Shown piece by piece: positions 9,909 to 20,100 of a stretch of DNA of 64,000 bases (the first letter of the stretch is position 1; every line of letters starts with the position of its first letter). The stretch comes from Pseudomonas sp. W4I3. Lineage in GTDB: Bacteria > Pseudomonadota > Gammaproteobacteria > Pseudomonadales > Pseudomonadaceae. The stretch covers positions 767,501 to 831,500 of the forward strand of contig NZ_JAUSXS010000001.1 of NCBI RefSeq assembly GCF_030816195.1, written 5' to 3'. The notes beneath the pieces are model-generated. The model made no database searches, was not told the DNA's origin, and saw only the letters and a program-made list of their open reading frames with translations. A program made the position numbers and the translations under genes.

Positions 9909-10640
9909 CTATAGAGAGCTGCGCCCGCCTTGAAACGTGCCTCTTGTATCTGCAGTGTCGAGGCTGTTGAGGTAGGTATTGATGACCTCCATGCCTCGCA
10001 TCAAGTGATTACGCAGCGTCAGAATGCTTTCATCGATTTTCTTCTGCGCCGCCAGGCTGAGCAGCTCGCGGTGATCCTCCTGTGACGTCTCGCCCAGCCC
10101 CATCGCCTCAAGATTGAAGCGCAGAAACCGCTCCTCTTCATTCAGCCCATGCTCCACCAGCTTGAGCAGGCGATGGTTGGGCGCCTTGCCATACAACACC
10201 ATGTGAAACACGCGATTGAGGCGGCCAATTTCGCTGTAGTCTTTCTCGGACTCCAGCGCATTGATACAGGCCTCTGCCTCGGCGATATCAGACTTGGTGA
10301 GCAATGGGATCGACAAGCGCAAGGCCTCGGACTCCAATAGCATGCGCAGCGCATAGGTCTCAGCCGAGTTGTCCTCAATCAAGGGTGCAACCACAGCACC
10401 CTTATGGGTTACCACATGCAAAAGGGATTGTGCTTCCAACTGGCGCAGCGCTTCGCGCACCGGCATGCGGCTGACGCCGAACAGGCTGGCGAGTTCCTGC
10501 TGGCGCATAGCGGTGCCACAGGGCAATCGCCCATCGAGAATGGCGTTGCGCAACGTTTCTTCAATAACAGCGCGGGCAGCATGAGCGGGAATAGGCCCGC
10601 TGATCTTGATACTGCTCAAAGGGTTCGGCTTCGGCGTCAC
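9909..10640 (-). CDS. GntR family regulator, FCD (FadR) subfamily
   Basis: 243-aa transcription factor. The N-terminal winged helix includes LRNAILDGRLPCGTAMRQQE followed by SRMPVREALRQLE, and an all-helical FCD ligand domain follows from about residue 100, where such proteins bind small organic acids at a metal site. The GTG at 10640 is preferred because AAGGAGGAT precedes it with about 11 bases between; an in-frame TTG at 10691 would put that site inside the coding region. The gene reads in the same direction as pvfCBA but is separated by 350 bp, so control of pvf is possible but not shown. TTGTCAAACAA at 10717-10727 fits the FadR-type operator consensus and suggests autoregulation. Confidence 0.85.
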   Translation of the reverse strand: MTPKPNPLSSIKISGPIPAHAARAVIEETLRNAILDGRLPCGTAMRQQELASLFGVSRMPVREALRQLEAQSLLHVVTHKGAVVAPLIEDNSAETYALRMLLESEALRLSIPLLTKSDIAEAEACINALESEKDYSEIGRLNRVFHMVLYGKAPNHRLLKLVEHGLNEEERFLRFNLEAMGLGETSQEDHRELLSLAAQKKIDESILTLRNHLMRGMEVINTYLNSLDTADTRGTFQGGRSSL

Positions 10641-10671
10641 GGTTACGCTATCCTCCTTTCTTGAATAATAA

Positions 10672-10699
10672 AGTGTGTTAATTGGATCCAAAGCACACT
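10672..10699. promoter_or_regulatory. Inverted repeat in gntR leader
   Basis: AGTGTG and CACACT are separated by 16 bases just upstream of the gntR ribosome binding site. It is a possible second binding site or leader structure; the support is only the dyad and its position. Confidence 0.25.
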
Positions 10700-10716
10700 A
10701 GAGATGGCCCAAGCAC

Positions 10717-10727
10717 TTGTCAAACAA
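10717..10727. promoter_or_regulatory. FadR/GntR-type operator candidate
   Basis: TTGT CAA ACAA is a perfect match to the TNGTNNNACNA pattern of FadR-subfamily operators, 77 bp upstream of the GTG chosen for the gntR gene. Autoregulation is inferred from position. Confidence 0.45.
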
Positions 10728-10891
10728 CCAAAGTTTCTGTTTGTAAGGGCCTACACGGGTATTTTATGCCTCCCACAGCAGACGGTTACAAACTCGTTCC
10801 AGCGATGAATGATCTCACTATGCCATTGTTTTTTGTGAGACGAAGCTTCACCATCCCTTGAAATTCCGTCTCTCTTCATGGACTGAACGCC

Positions 10892-11584
10892 TTGGCGGTA
10901 AGTTTTATTCCCTATCGAGTTTTTTGCTGGCTTTTAGCAGCGATCTTACTGGCCAGTCTGATGCTTGGCGGGCTGCATGCCGATTGGGATTTTTCGCAGA
11001 TCAGCCGCAACGCTTCCGCCTTGTACGGGCCGTTGGGCGAGGGCCAGCAGCGTATTGATGCCTGGCAGCGGCTGCTGGTCAGCGAAAAACAGGTCAGCGA
11101 GCCAGAACAGCTCAAAGTCGTTAACCTGTTCTTCAACAAACAAATGACCTACGTGGAAGATATCGATCTCTGGCACGCGGTCGACTATTGGGAGACGCCC
11201 ATCGAAGCACTCTGGAAGGGCGCCGGTGACTGCGAAGACTACGCCATCGCCAAGTATTTCAGTTTGCGTCACCTGGGCGTATCCAGCGACAAATTGCGCA
11301 TTACCTACGTCAAAGCCTTGCGTCAGAATCGCGCGCACATGGTCCTGACTTACTATTCGACCCCCGAAGCAATCCCACTGGTGCTCGACAGCCTGATGGA
11401 CGAAATCCTGCCGGCTACCCGTCGTACCGATTTGATCCCGGTGTACTCATTCAACGCCGAGGGGCTGTACCTGCCCGGCGCCAAGGGCAACAAGAAGGTC
11501 GGCGATACCAAACGCTTGTCGCGCTGGCAGGATGTGTTGAGAAAAATGCGTGCGGAAGGCTTCCCAGCCGAGCCTGCCAACTAG
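10892..11584 (+). CDS. lapG: LapG periplasmic cysteine protease
   Basis: 230-aa calcium-dependent, transglutaminase-like cysteine protease that cleaves the N-terminal di-alanine site of LapA and releases the adhesin from the cell surface. An N-terminal hydrophobic helix at about 11-28 directs export. The catalytic triad is visible as C114 in GAGDCEDYA, H149 in RAHMVL and D166 in VLDSL. The first usable start is TTG at 10892; an in-frame stop lies upstream at 10859, and CTG 10883 is the only other option, so the exact N terminus is uncertain. It is followed after 14 bp by lapD, its inhibitor, as in P. fluorescens and P. putida. Confidence 0.93.
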   Translation: MAVSFIPYRVFCWLLAAILLASLMLGGLHADWDFSQISRNASALYGPLGEGQQRIDAWQRLLVSEKQVSEPEQLKVVNLFFNKQMTYVEDIDLWHAVDYWETPIEALWKGAGDCEDYAIAKYFSLRHLGVSSDKLRITYVKALRQNRAHMVLTYYSTPEAIPLVLDSLMDEILPATRRTDLIPVYSFNAEGLYLPGAKGNKKVGDTKRLSRWQDVLRKMRAEGFPAEPAN

Positions 11585-11598
11585 GAGTAACTGATCGG

Positions 11599-13545
11599 AT
11601 GTCTCTGTTCAAACAGCTATTGATCGCAATCTGTCTGTTCCTGGTGGTCGCCTTCAGCGGCAGCTTCATGGTCAGCCTGGAAAGCTCGCGCACCCAATAC
11701 GTCAACCAATTGCGCTCCCATGCGCAGGACGCCGCCACGGCGCTGGCGCTGTCGCTCACGCCCAATATCGATGACCCGGCCATGGTCGAGTTGCTGGTCA
11801 GCTCGATCTTCGACAGTGGTTACTACGCAAGCATCCGTGTGGTGGACCTGGCCACCGACAAAACCATCGTCGAGCGCAGCGGTATACCCGACAACAATGG
11901 CGTGCCCAACTGGTTTGTAAAGTTGATCGGCCTGGAGCCGGCCGGTGGTGATGCGCTGGTGAGCCGCGGGTGGGAGCAGGCGGCGCGCGTCGAGGTGGTC
12001 AGCCATCCGATGTTCGCCCTGGCCAAACTCTGGCAGAGCGCCCTGGGCAGCCTTGGCTGGTTGCTGCTGTGCGGCGCGGTCAGCGTGGTGCTGGGTGGGT
12101 TGTTGCTGCGCCGCCAGCTCAAACCGTTGGACTACATGGTCAAACAGTCCCACGCGATCGCCCGTCGAGAATTCCTCAGCTTGCCCGATCTGCCACGCAC
12201 GCCGGAGTTGCGCCGGGTGGTGCAGGCGATGAACCAAATGGTAGAAAAGCTCAAGGCACTGTTCCAGGAGCAGGCCGAGCGCAGTGAAAAACTGCGCACC
12301 GAATCCTATCAGGACAACCTCACCGGTCTTGCCAACCGCCGTTATTTCGAGATGCAGCTCAACGCCCGCGTCAGCAACCCCGAAGAAACCAACTCCGGCT
12401 ACTTGCTGGTGTTGCGCGTCAAAGACCTGGCCGGCCTGAACCAGCGCGTGGGGGGCCAGCGTACCGACCACTTGCTGCAAGCGGTCGGAGAACAACTGCT
12501 GCGCCAGTGCGAACCTTACCCGGAAACCCATAACCTCGTTACCCGTATCCGAGGCGGCGAATTCGCTGTGCTGGCGCCTGGGCTCACGCGTGAAGAAGCG
12601 CTGCAATTGGCGCAGAACCTTGAAAGCACGCTGTCCAGCCTGCAGGCCACCGGGGCCAGCGACGTGTCGCCCGTGGCCTATATCGGCCTGGCACCGTTCA
12701 ACCATGGTGATGCGCCGCAGGCCCTGCTGACGCTCGCCGACCAAGCCCTGTCGCAAGCTGAAGGGCAGGGTGACACCACGTGGGCGTGCCTCGATCACAG
12801 CGCTGCCGCCAGCGTCGGTGACGATCACCATGCCTGGCACACGCTGTTGGACCAGGCGCTGACCCAACAGCGTTTCGAGCTGTACTTCCAACCGGTCGTG
12901 GCCAGCCAGGATCCGCAACTGGTGTTGCATTACAAAGTACTGTCGCGCCTGCAAGATGCTGACGGCCACACCATACCCGCCGGGCGTTTCCTGCCGTGGC
13001 TCGAGCGTTTCGGCTGGTCTGCCCGGCTGGACCGCATGATGCTGGAGCAAGTACTCAAACAGATGACCGGCCACAGCCATAACCTGGCCCTGAACCTGTC
13101 AGCCGCGACCTTGCAGGACCCTCAGGCATTGCATCGCATTTATGACCTGCTGCGCCAGCACAGCAACCTGGGCCCGCGCCTCACCCTGGAGATCGGCGAA
13201 GAGCAATTACCGGAACAGCTCGTGCTGGAACAAATGACCCAACGCCTGCGCGAGCTGGGCTTTTCGCTGAGCCTTCAGCGTTTCGGTGGGCGCTTCAGCA
13301 TGATCGGCAACCTGGCACGCCTGGGCCTGGCGTACTTGAAAATCGACGGCAGCTACATCCGCTCCATCGACCAGGAAAGCGACAAGCGCCTGTTCATCGA
13401 AGCCATCCAGCGCGCGGCCCACAGCATCGACCTGCCGTTGATTGCCGAGCGTGTCGAGACCGAGGGTGAGCTGAAGGTGATTCGCGAGATGGGGATTTTT
13501 GGCGTGCAGGGGCAGTTATTCGGCGAACCTGCACCCTGGAAATAA
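11599..13545 (+). CDS. lapD: LapD c-di-GMP receptor controlling LapG
   Basis: 648-aa inner-membrane receptor. It has a membrane helix at about 7-28, a periplasmic LapG-binding domain to about residue 150, a second helix, a HAMP/S-helix segment, then degenerate GGDEF and EAL domains. The GGDEF signature reads RGGEF (near residue 318) and the EAL position reads KVLSRL (near 446), so both catalytic sites are missing and the EAL domain serves as a c-di-GMP sensor. When c-di-GMP is bound, LapD sequesters LapG and keeps LapA on the cell; this is established for the family. It is co-transcribed with lapG, and AGGAG precedes its ATG. Confidence 0.95.
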   Translation: MSLFKQLLIAICLFLVVAFSGSFMVSLESSRTQYVNQLRSHAQDAATALALSLTPNIDDPAMVELLVSSIFDSGYYASIRVVDLATDKTIVERSGIPDNNGVPNWFVKLIGLEPAGGDALVSRGWEQAARVEVVSHPMFALAKLWQSALGSLGWLLLCGAVSVVLGGLLLRRQLKPLDYMVKQSHAIARREFLSLPDLPRTPELRRVVQAMNQMVEKLKALFQEQAERSEKLRTESYQDNLTGLANRRYFEMQLNARVSNPEETNSGYLLVLRVKDLAGLNQRVGGQRTDHLLQAVGEQLLRQCEPYPETHNLVTRIRGGEFAVLAPGLTREEALQLAQNLESTLSSLQATGASDVSPVAYIGLAPFNHGDAPQALLTLADQALSQAEGQGDTTWACLDHSAAASVGDDHHAWHTLLDQALTQQRFELYFQPVVASQDPQLVLHYKVLSRLQDADGHTIPAGRFLPWLERFGWSARLDRMMLEQVLKQMTGHSHNLALNLSAATLQDPQALHRIYDLLRQHSNLGPRLTLEIGEEQLPEQLVLEQMTQRLRELGFSLSLQRFGGRFSMIGNLARLGLAYLKIDGSYIRSIDQESDKRLFIEAIQRAAHSIDLPLIAERVETEGELKVIREMGIFGVQGQLFGEPAPWK

Positions 13546-13555
13546 CGCAGAACCC

Positions 13556-13662
13556 ATGTGGGAGGGGGCTTGCTCCCGATAGCGGTGCACCAGTCACTGA
13601 AGATATTGACTGATTGACCGCTATCGGGAGCAAGTCGAATCGTCGCACCGCCCCTCCCACAT
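13556..13662. repeat. REPIN-type palindrome, variant right arm
   Basis: The left arm begins ATGTGGGAGGGGGCTTGCTC and the right arm ends CCCCTCCCACAT. In the right arm an extra stretch (TCGAATCGTCGCACCG) sits between GGGAGCAAG and the CCCCTCCCAC end. It lies between lapD and the convergent small gene and may end both transcripts. Confidence 0.8.
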
Positions 13663-13686
13663 TTCGATCCGGTTTGGCTTCAGGAA

Positions 13687-14025
13687 TTAAATAAGCCCTT
13701 TCTCATCATCATTGATCAACTGGCTCAATCCACCCAGCGCTTCCCGCGCCTGGTTGCGGTCCATCAATTTCGCCTGGGCCGCGGGCGGCAGGTCAGTCAC
13801 GCTGATGACGCCCTTGCGGGTGAGCACCTGGATCAAGTCGTCCAGTACCCGGATCATCTCCAGGTCACTCTGCTTGAGTTGGGCCAGGCTGGTTTCTACC
13901 ACTTCGTTGGCATACCAGGCCTGGATCTCGTGGTGATCGGCCGGCAGCGTTTCGGTGGATTCGGCAAAGGCCGCGGCCTCTACGCGACTTAATGCGCCCT
14001 GTGCATCACGTTGCACGTAAAACAT
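13687..14025 (-). CDS. Small conserved protein, 'tryptophan synthase beta-like' family
   Basis: 112-aa acidic, helix-rich protein without signal peptide or membrane segment. It opens MFYVQRDAQGALSRVEAAAF, like small Pseudomonas proteins annotated by convention as tryptophan synthase subunit beta-like; it is far too short to be TrpB and shows no pyridoxal-phosphate lysine motif, so that name has no functional meaning. The middle (SDLEMIRVLDDLIQVLTRKG) is amphipathic and may mediate dimerisation. The start ATG at 14025 is preceded by GAGGGA. It is convergent with lapD and lies downstream of the lapA terminator. A role in the Lap system is unproven. Confidence 0.75.
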   Translation of the reverse strand: MFYVQRDAQGALSRVEAAAFAESTETLPADHHEIQAWYANEVVETSLAQLKQSDLEMIRVLDDLIQVLTRKGVISVTDLPPAAQAKLMDRNQAREALGGLSQLINDDEKGLI

Positions 14026-14132
14026 AAGAGTCCCTCGAAAATGAGCCACACACCTCAAGCCGCATAGCTGGCCGTGTGTTGATAGCGCGAGTATGCGATG
14101 CAATCGGCCGGCAGGGCCAGCAACGTATCGCC

Positions 14133-14164
14133 CAAATAAATCGGCCGCCTCAGAGGCGGCCGAT
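14133..14164 (-). terminator. Terminator of lapA
   Basis: On the minus strand an 11-bp perfect stem (ATCGGCCGCCT / AGGCGGCCGAT, loop CTG) is followed by TTATTTG. It begins about 10 bp after the lapA stop codon. Confidence 0.8.
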
Positions 14165-14174
14165 AAACCGAAGC

Positions 14175-17100
14175 TTAGGCGGTGTGATCGATCTTGATGG
14201 TCGGGTCGGCACCGCTGATCAGCGAGTTGATGCTGGTGTGGGACCAATCGTTGCCTTCCAGCTTGATGGTCACATCCGCATTGGCCAGCCCTCCCGTGGC
14301 GTTCAGCTTGCCTTCACTGCTCACTTGCAGGGTCGAAACGCCTTCTACCGTGGTGATCTTCAGGTAGTTGTCGATAGTGCTGTCGGTCTCGCCCTTCAAC
14401 AGGTCACGCAGGTCGATCCGGTCACCTTCCGACGCCTTGAAGTCCTTGATCACGTCGTTACCGACATCACCTGCCTTCCACACAAAGGCGTCGGCACCCG
14501 AACCGCCGATCAGGATGTCGTTGCCCTGGCCCCCGATCAAGGTGTCATTGCCGGTACCGCCCAGCAGGATGTCGTTGCCCTTGCCACCGTCCAGAACGTC
14601 GTTGCCACCCTGGCCGAACAGAATGTCATCGCCAGCGCCACCGAGCAGCGTGTCGTTGCCGTCCTTGGCGCCGGACACGTCAAAGTCCGCGTAATGCTCG
14701 GTGACGTACTGGTGCACGTTCGACGTGGTGACCGACGCAACCGCCACACCGGTTTTCTGTGCCACGAAAGCCTGCAGGGCGTTGTAACCCTCACCCGTCA
14801 CGCCGCTGAAGCTCACCAGGTCGCCGAAGAGGATGTCATTGCCGTCGCCGCCGCTGACGGTGTCCGCACCTGGCAGGGTCGCCTCAGTGTGGCCGAGGAT
14901 GGCGTTGGCCAGGTCCTTCGGATCGATATTGGCCTGTGGCTTGCCATCGCTGTCGTAAGGCTTCAGGTCGCTGAGGCTGATGTCGCTGTTGATGCCGATC
15001 GCCTCCACTTGCGACAGCCCGCCCAGCAGCGCAAAGGCGCTCTTGGAATTGGCCAGTGTTGCCGCGTCGGTGCTGTTGCCTCGACCGTCCAGATTGGACA
15101 GCTCAAAAGTGCCGTCGCCCTGAGCGCGGACCAGGCCCAGATTGTTGGACGTCCACCAGTAGCCATTCCAGGTCTGCAGTTGAGCGGCACCCGAAGCGTC
15201 GATGCTGAAATAATGAGTGTTATCCAGGTACTTGCCGACCGAGGTACCTGGTGTGTAGTTGGCCGTCGTCACTACATCATCGAACTTGACGTTGCCGTAC
15301 AGCGTCAGGTTGGTCTGCTCGCCGCTCTGGTAGAACGTCGGCTGGCCGTCGGTGATGAAGTACGTCAGGTTGGTCGCACCGGTGTTTTTGGTCGCCAGGT
15401 CACTCTGGAAGAAGTTAGCGGTGGTCTTGAACACGTCTTCGTAGTTGGTGCCGCCTTCAGACACCATCGAGTCCAGCACCGCTTTGAGCTGGGCCAGCGC
15501 ATTAGGGGCATTGAGGTTGATCGCGACCGACTTGTTCACCTGGCTATCGAAGTCGGCCAGGAAGATATTCACCGTGCCCGACGTGTTGGTGCCCAGGCTG
15601 TCTTTGAGCGAATTGAACACCGAGGTCAACGAAGCTTTTGCCGCGTTGATCGAGGCGGTGCTCATGCTGCCGGAGCTGTCCACCATGAACGCGATGTTGT
15701 AGTTCTTGCCTTGCACCACATTCAGGCCGCCGATATCCGCCACGACGATGTCGTTGCCATCGCTGCCGACGATCGAGTCGCTGCCCGACGTGCCGGTTAC
15801 CGAGTTATAGGTCGCCGGGTAGACCGTCACAGGCAATTGCGCGGTGGTGCTCGCCGAACCGCCGATGCTTTCGGTAGAGGTCGAGGTGACCGTCAGGTTG
15901 AACTGGCCGCTGTAGTAAGTCGGCGGCTTGATGGTCAGGGTGCCCAGGTCCCAGCCAGTGACGTTGACTTCGCCCACGGTTTTGCTCGCGGTGAAGGTGT
16001 GTCCCGAAGCATCGGTAAGCACCGAGCCTGCCGGAATGCCGCTGATCTTCAAGGCCAGGCTTTCCGAGCCATCGGTATCGGTGAGCGCGGTGCTGATCTT
16101 GGACAGCTTCACGCTGCCGTTTTCCTGGCCTTCGTTGAGTTTGTAACCCACGTAGTAACCGTCACCGTTGCTGCCATGCAGGTCGGACACGGTCACGCCG
16201 GCGTTGGTCAGGTCGGTGATGCCGGTGTACAGCGGGACGTTGCTGGTGCTCAAGTTCTGGACTGCGCCGCCATTGACCGACAGGTTGACGTCATAGCTGC
16301 CGGGGCCTGCCTGGTTGGCTTGATAGATCTCAACGCTGTAGTAACCGCTGACCGACGGCGTGAATGTGCCGCTGAACTTGCCGCTGTTGGTGCCCCACAG
16401 GCCGCTGGCCACGTCCTTGCCGCCGACATTGATCACCAGGCTGTCATCGGCGACGCCGCTGAAGGTGTAGTTCTTGCCCGCTTCCATGTACATCAAGCCG
16501 GAGATTTTCCCGCCTGAACCTGGAGCGACGTCGGTGGTGGACTCGACATTGGTCACCACCGCAGTGCTGTTCGGCGTGCCGGCGCCGTCGATGGCTTTTT
16601 TCAGCACATCCGGTGCGGCACCGTTGCCGGAGTTGCCCAGCCCGGAAATGCTGCTCCAGGTCTGTTTGATCAGGCCAACCGAGTTAACGTTGTTGTCGGC
16701 CACACTCAGGGTGGGTGCGTCAGCCACCGGGGTGATATCCACCTTCACCGTGGCGCTGGTGCCCAGGTCCTTGCCGTCGGTTGGCTGGAACTTGAACTGC
16801 GCGTAATCGGCCTGCTTGTTACCAATACCGGTGCCGCCATACCCGTCGACACCGGACTCGTTGGTGTTCGGCATAAAGCGCAACTGGCCGCCATCGATCT
16901 GGGCTTTGGTGAAGGTCTGGCCGCTGGTCACGTTGGTCCAGGTCGTGCCGTCGGCTGCCAGGTATTGCAGCTTGCCGGCAACAGGCAAGTCGGTGATTTT
17001 CACGCCGAGGCTGGTTGATGGCGAGTCCACGTCGGTCACGCCGAAGTTCGCCCAGGTCAAGGCCAGCGCAGTGTCTTCGATGCCAGTCACAGCGCCACCC

Positions 17101-20100
17101 GTAGCCGCTGGCGCATCGTTGATTGCCACCACGTTGACCGTGGTGGTGGCGACGTTGGAGTAGTTGCCGCCGTCGGTCACGGTCACGGTAATGGTTCGTG
17201 GCGTGGTGCTTGGGTCATGGCTGTTGTTGGTGAAGGTAATGTTCTGGATACGCTGCATGTAATCAGCCAGCGTCGCGCTGCCCGACAACGTCAGGGTGAT
17301 CGTCCCCGTCTGGTTGTTGGTGCTGACAATAATGCCATTCACGCTGTTGCCCAGGTTCAAGGCGTCACCGGCTTGCGCGTTGGTCAGCGTGACCGTTGCG
17401 CCGGTGAGCAGTGTGCTGTCCGGGTCGGTGATCTTGATATCGGTGTCGGCAATCGACACACCTGGCCCGGCGGTGCCTTCGGTGAAGGTGGTCTTGTAAT
17501 CGTTGCCGCTGGCGCCGCTGGAATTGTTGGCGTCCAGGTCGATCACCGGTGGCGCATCGTTGTCGAGGATGTCCGTGCTGACCGTGCCCTTGTCGATCAC
17601 CAGGTTCTCGAAGTTACCCCCGGTGGCCTTGTCGATGGTGATGACGATTTTTTCCGTCGGCTCGGTGATTTTGTCGTCGAGCGTGCGGATATCAAACGGC
17701 ACGCTGCTGGCGCCGGCCGGGATCTTCACGGTGTACACACCGTTGAAGTCCGAACCGTCGGTGGCCGTACCGCTGTACTTGAGCGTAACGGTCACATCGG
17801 TTTGCGCCGGGTTGCTCAAGTTCAGGGTGTAATGCGCCGTACCGCCCTCGGTCACCGAAGCGTCGCCGCCGATGCTGAGGGTGGTGTTGGTGACCACGTC
17901 CGTGACTTTGGTGACCACAGTGCTGCCATCGACAATCAAGTGCTCGTATTTGTCACCGCCGCTGACGACGGCGTTGATTTTGGCCGTGACGTCATTGGCG
18001 CCGATATACGCATCGTTCGCGGCGGTGGTCGTGATGAAGTTGCTGGACTTGCCGTTGCCGATAGTAATGGTCGAGCCGTTATCCAGCTTCACCACCAGGT
18101 CGGAACCCACGTTGTTCACTGCCGCGCCATTCTTGTCGACCAGCGACGCGGTGTAGACGATCTGCCCGCCCTCGCTGACCGAACCGCTGGCTTTGAGCAT
18201 CACGGTCACGTCGTCGATCGTGTCGTTGATCGTGGTGGTCGCGCCGCCCGGAGTGACCGTCACACCCTCGAAATTACCGCCGCTGGTGCCCGTGATCTTG
18301 ACGGTCTGGGTGCTCTTGTCGATGAACACGTCATCGGTCGGAGCGGGCACCGTCACCGTGCCTACGGTTGCACCTTGCTTGATGGTGATGCTCGAGCCGT
18401 TGTCCAACTGCACCACCATGTCGCTGCCGGCTTTGTTGCTCAAGGTGGCGGTGTAAGTGATCTGGCCACCTTCATTGACCGCACTCGGCGCGGTCAGCGT
18501 AACGCTGGTGAGATCAGTGCTGCCTGGGGTGTCGGTGACGGTGGTGTTCACCGCTGTAGTACCTGGCACCAGGTTTTCGAAGTGCTCGCCACCGGTTACG
18601 CCTTTGATGGCGGTGGTGACGGTTTGATCGCCTTTGTAGACGTCGTTTGGCGCCACGGCGGTGACCGTGCCGCTGGATTGGTTCACACCGATGGTGATGG
18701 TTTTGCCGTTATCCAAAGTGACGGTCAGCGGATTGGTGATGTTGCTCACCGGCGTGCCGTTTTTATCCACAAGGGTAGCGGTGTAGACGATGTTGCCGCC
18801 TTCGCCGACGGTCTTGGTGGCGGTTAGAACCACGTCGACCTTGTCTATGGTGTCGTTGATTGTGGTCGTTGCGCCGTTGCCTGCAACTTCCAGCTTCTCG
18901 AAGTTGCCGCCAGTCGCGTCGGTGATTTTGACGGTCTGAGTGCTCTTATCGATGAACACGTCATCGCTAGGCGCAGGCACAGTCACGGTGCCGGCGGTAT
19001 CACCCGCTTTGATAGTGATCGACGAGCCATTGTCGAGTTTCAGCGTTACATCAGTACCAGCCTTGTTGCTCAAGGTCGCCGTGTACGTAACCTGCCCACC
19101 TTCGTTGACTGCGGTTGGCGCAGTCAGCGTAACGGTGGTGGTATCAGCAGTGCCCGGAGTATCCGTGACGGTGGTATTCACCGCCGTGGTGCCTGGCACC
19201 AGATTTTCAAAATGCTCGCCACCGGTCACACCTTTGATGGCGGTGGTGACGGTTTGATCGCCTTTGTAGACGTCGTTTGGCGCCACGGCGGTGACCGTGC
19301 CGCTGGATTGGTTCACACCGATGGTGATGGTTTTGCCGTTATCCAAAGTGACGGTCAGCGGATTGGTGATGTTGCTCACCAGCGCGCCGTTTTTATCCAC
19401 CAGGGTAGCGGTGTAGACGATGTTGCCGCCTTCGCCGACGGTCTTGGTGGCGGTTAGAACCACGTCGACCTTGTCGATGGTGTCGTTGATTGTGGTGGTT
19501 GCGCCGTTGCCTGCAACTTCCAGCTTCTCGAAGTTGCCGCCAGTCGCGTCGGTGATTTTGACGGTCTGAGTGCTCTTGTCGATGAACACGTCATCGCTAG
19601 GCGCAGGCACAGTCACGGTGCCGGCGGTATCACCCGCTTTGATAGTGATCGACGAGCCATTGTCGAGTTTCAGCGTTACATCAGTACCAGCCTTGTTGCT
19701 CAAGGTCGCCGTGTACGTAACCTGCCCACCTTCGTTGACTGCGGTTGGCGCAGTCAGCGTAACGGTGGTGGTATCAGCAGTGCCCGGAGTATCCGTGACG
19801 GTGGTATTCACCGCCGTGGTGCCTGGCACCAGATTTTCAAAATGCTCGCCACCGGTCACACCTTTGATAGCGGTGGTGACGGTTTGATCGCCTTTGTAGA
19901 CGTCGTTTGGCGCCACGGCGGTGACCGTGCCGCTGGACTGGTTTACACCGATGGTGATGGTTTTGCCGTTATCCAAAGTGACGGTCAGCGGATTGGTGAT
20001 GTTGCTCACCAGCGCGCCGTTTTTATCCACCAGGGTAGCGGTGTAGACGATGTTGCCGCCTTCGCCGACGGTCTTGGTGGCGGTTAGAACCACGTCGACC

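Noticed and set aside
13687..14025. Tryptophan synthase beta subunit
   Set aside because: Only 112 aa and without the cofactor lysine region; the name is an annotation habit.
14076..16517. Long plus-strand open frame (over 800 codons) opposite the end of lapA
   Set aside because: It mirrors the codon bias and repeats of lapA on the other strand, has no start signal or domain, and lapA itself shows clear protein motifs.
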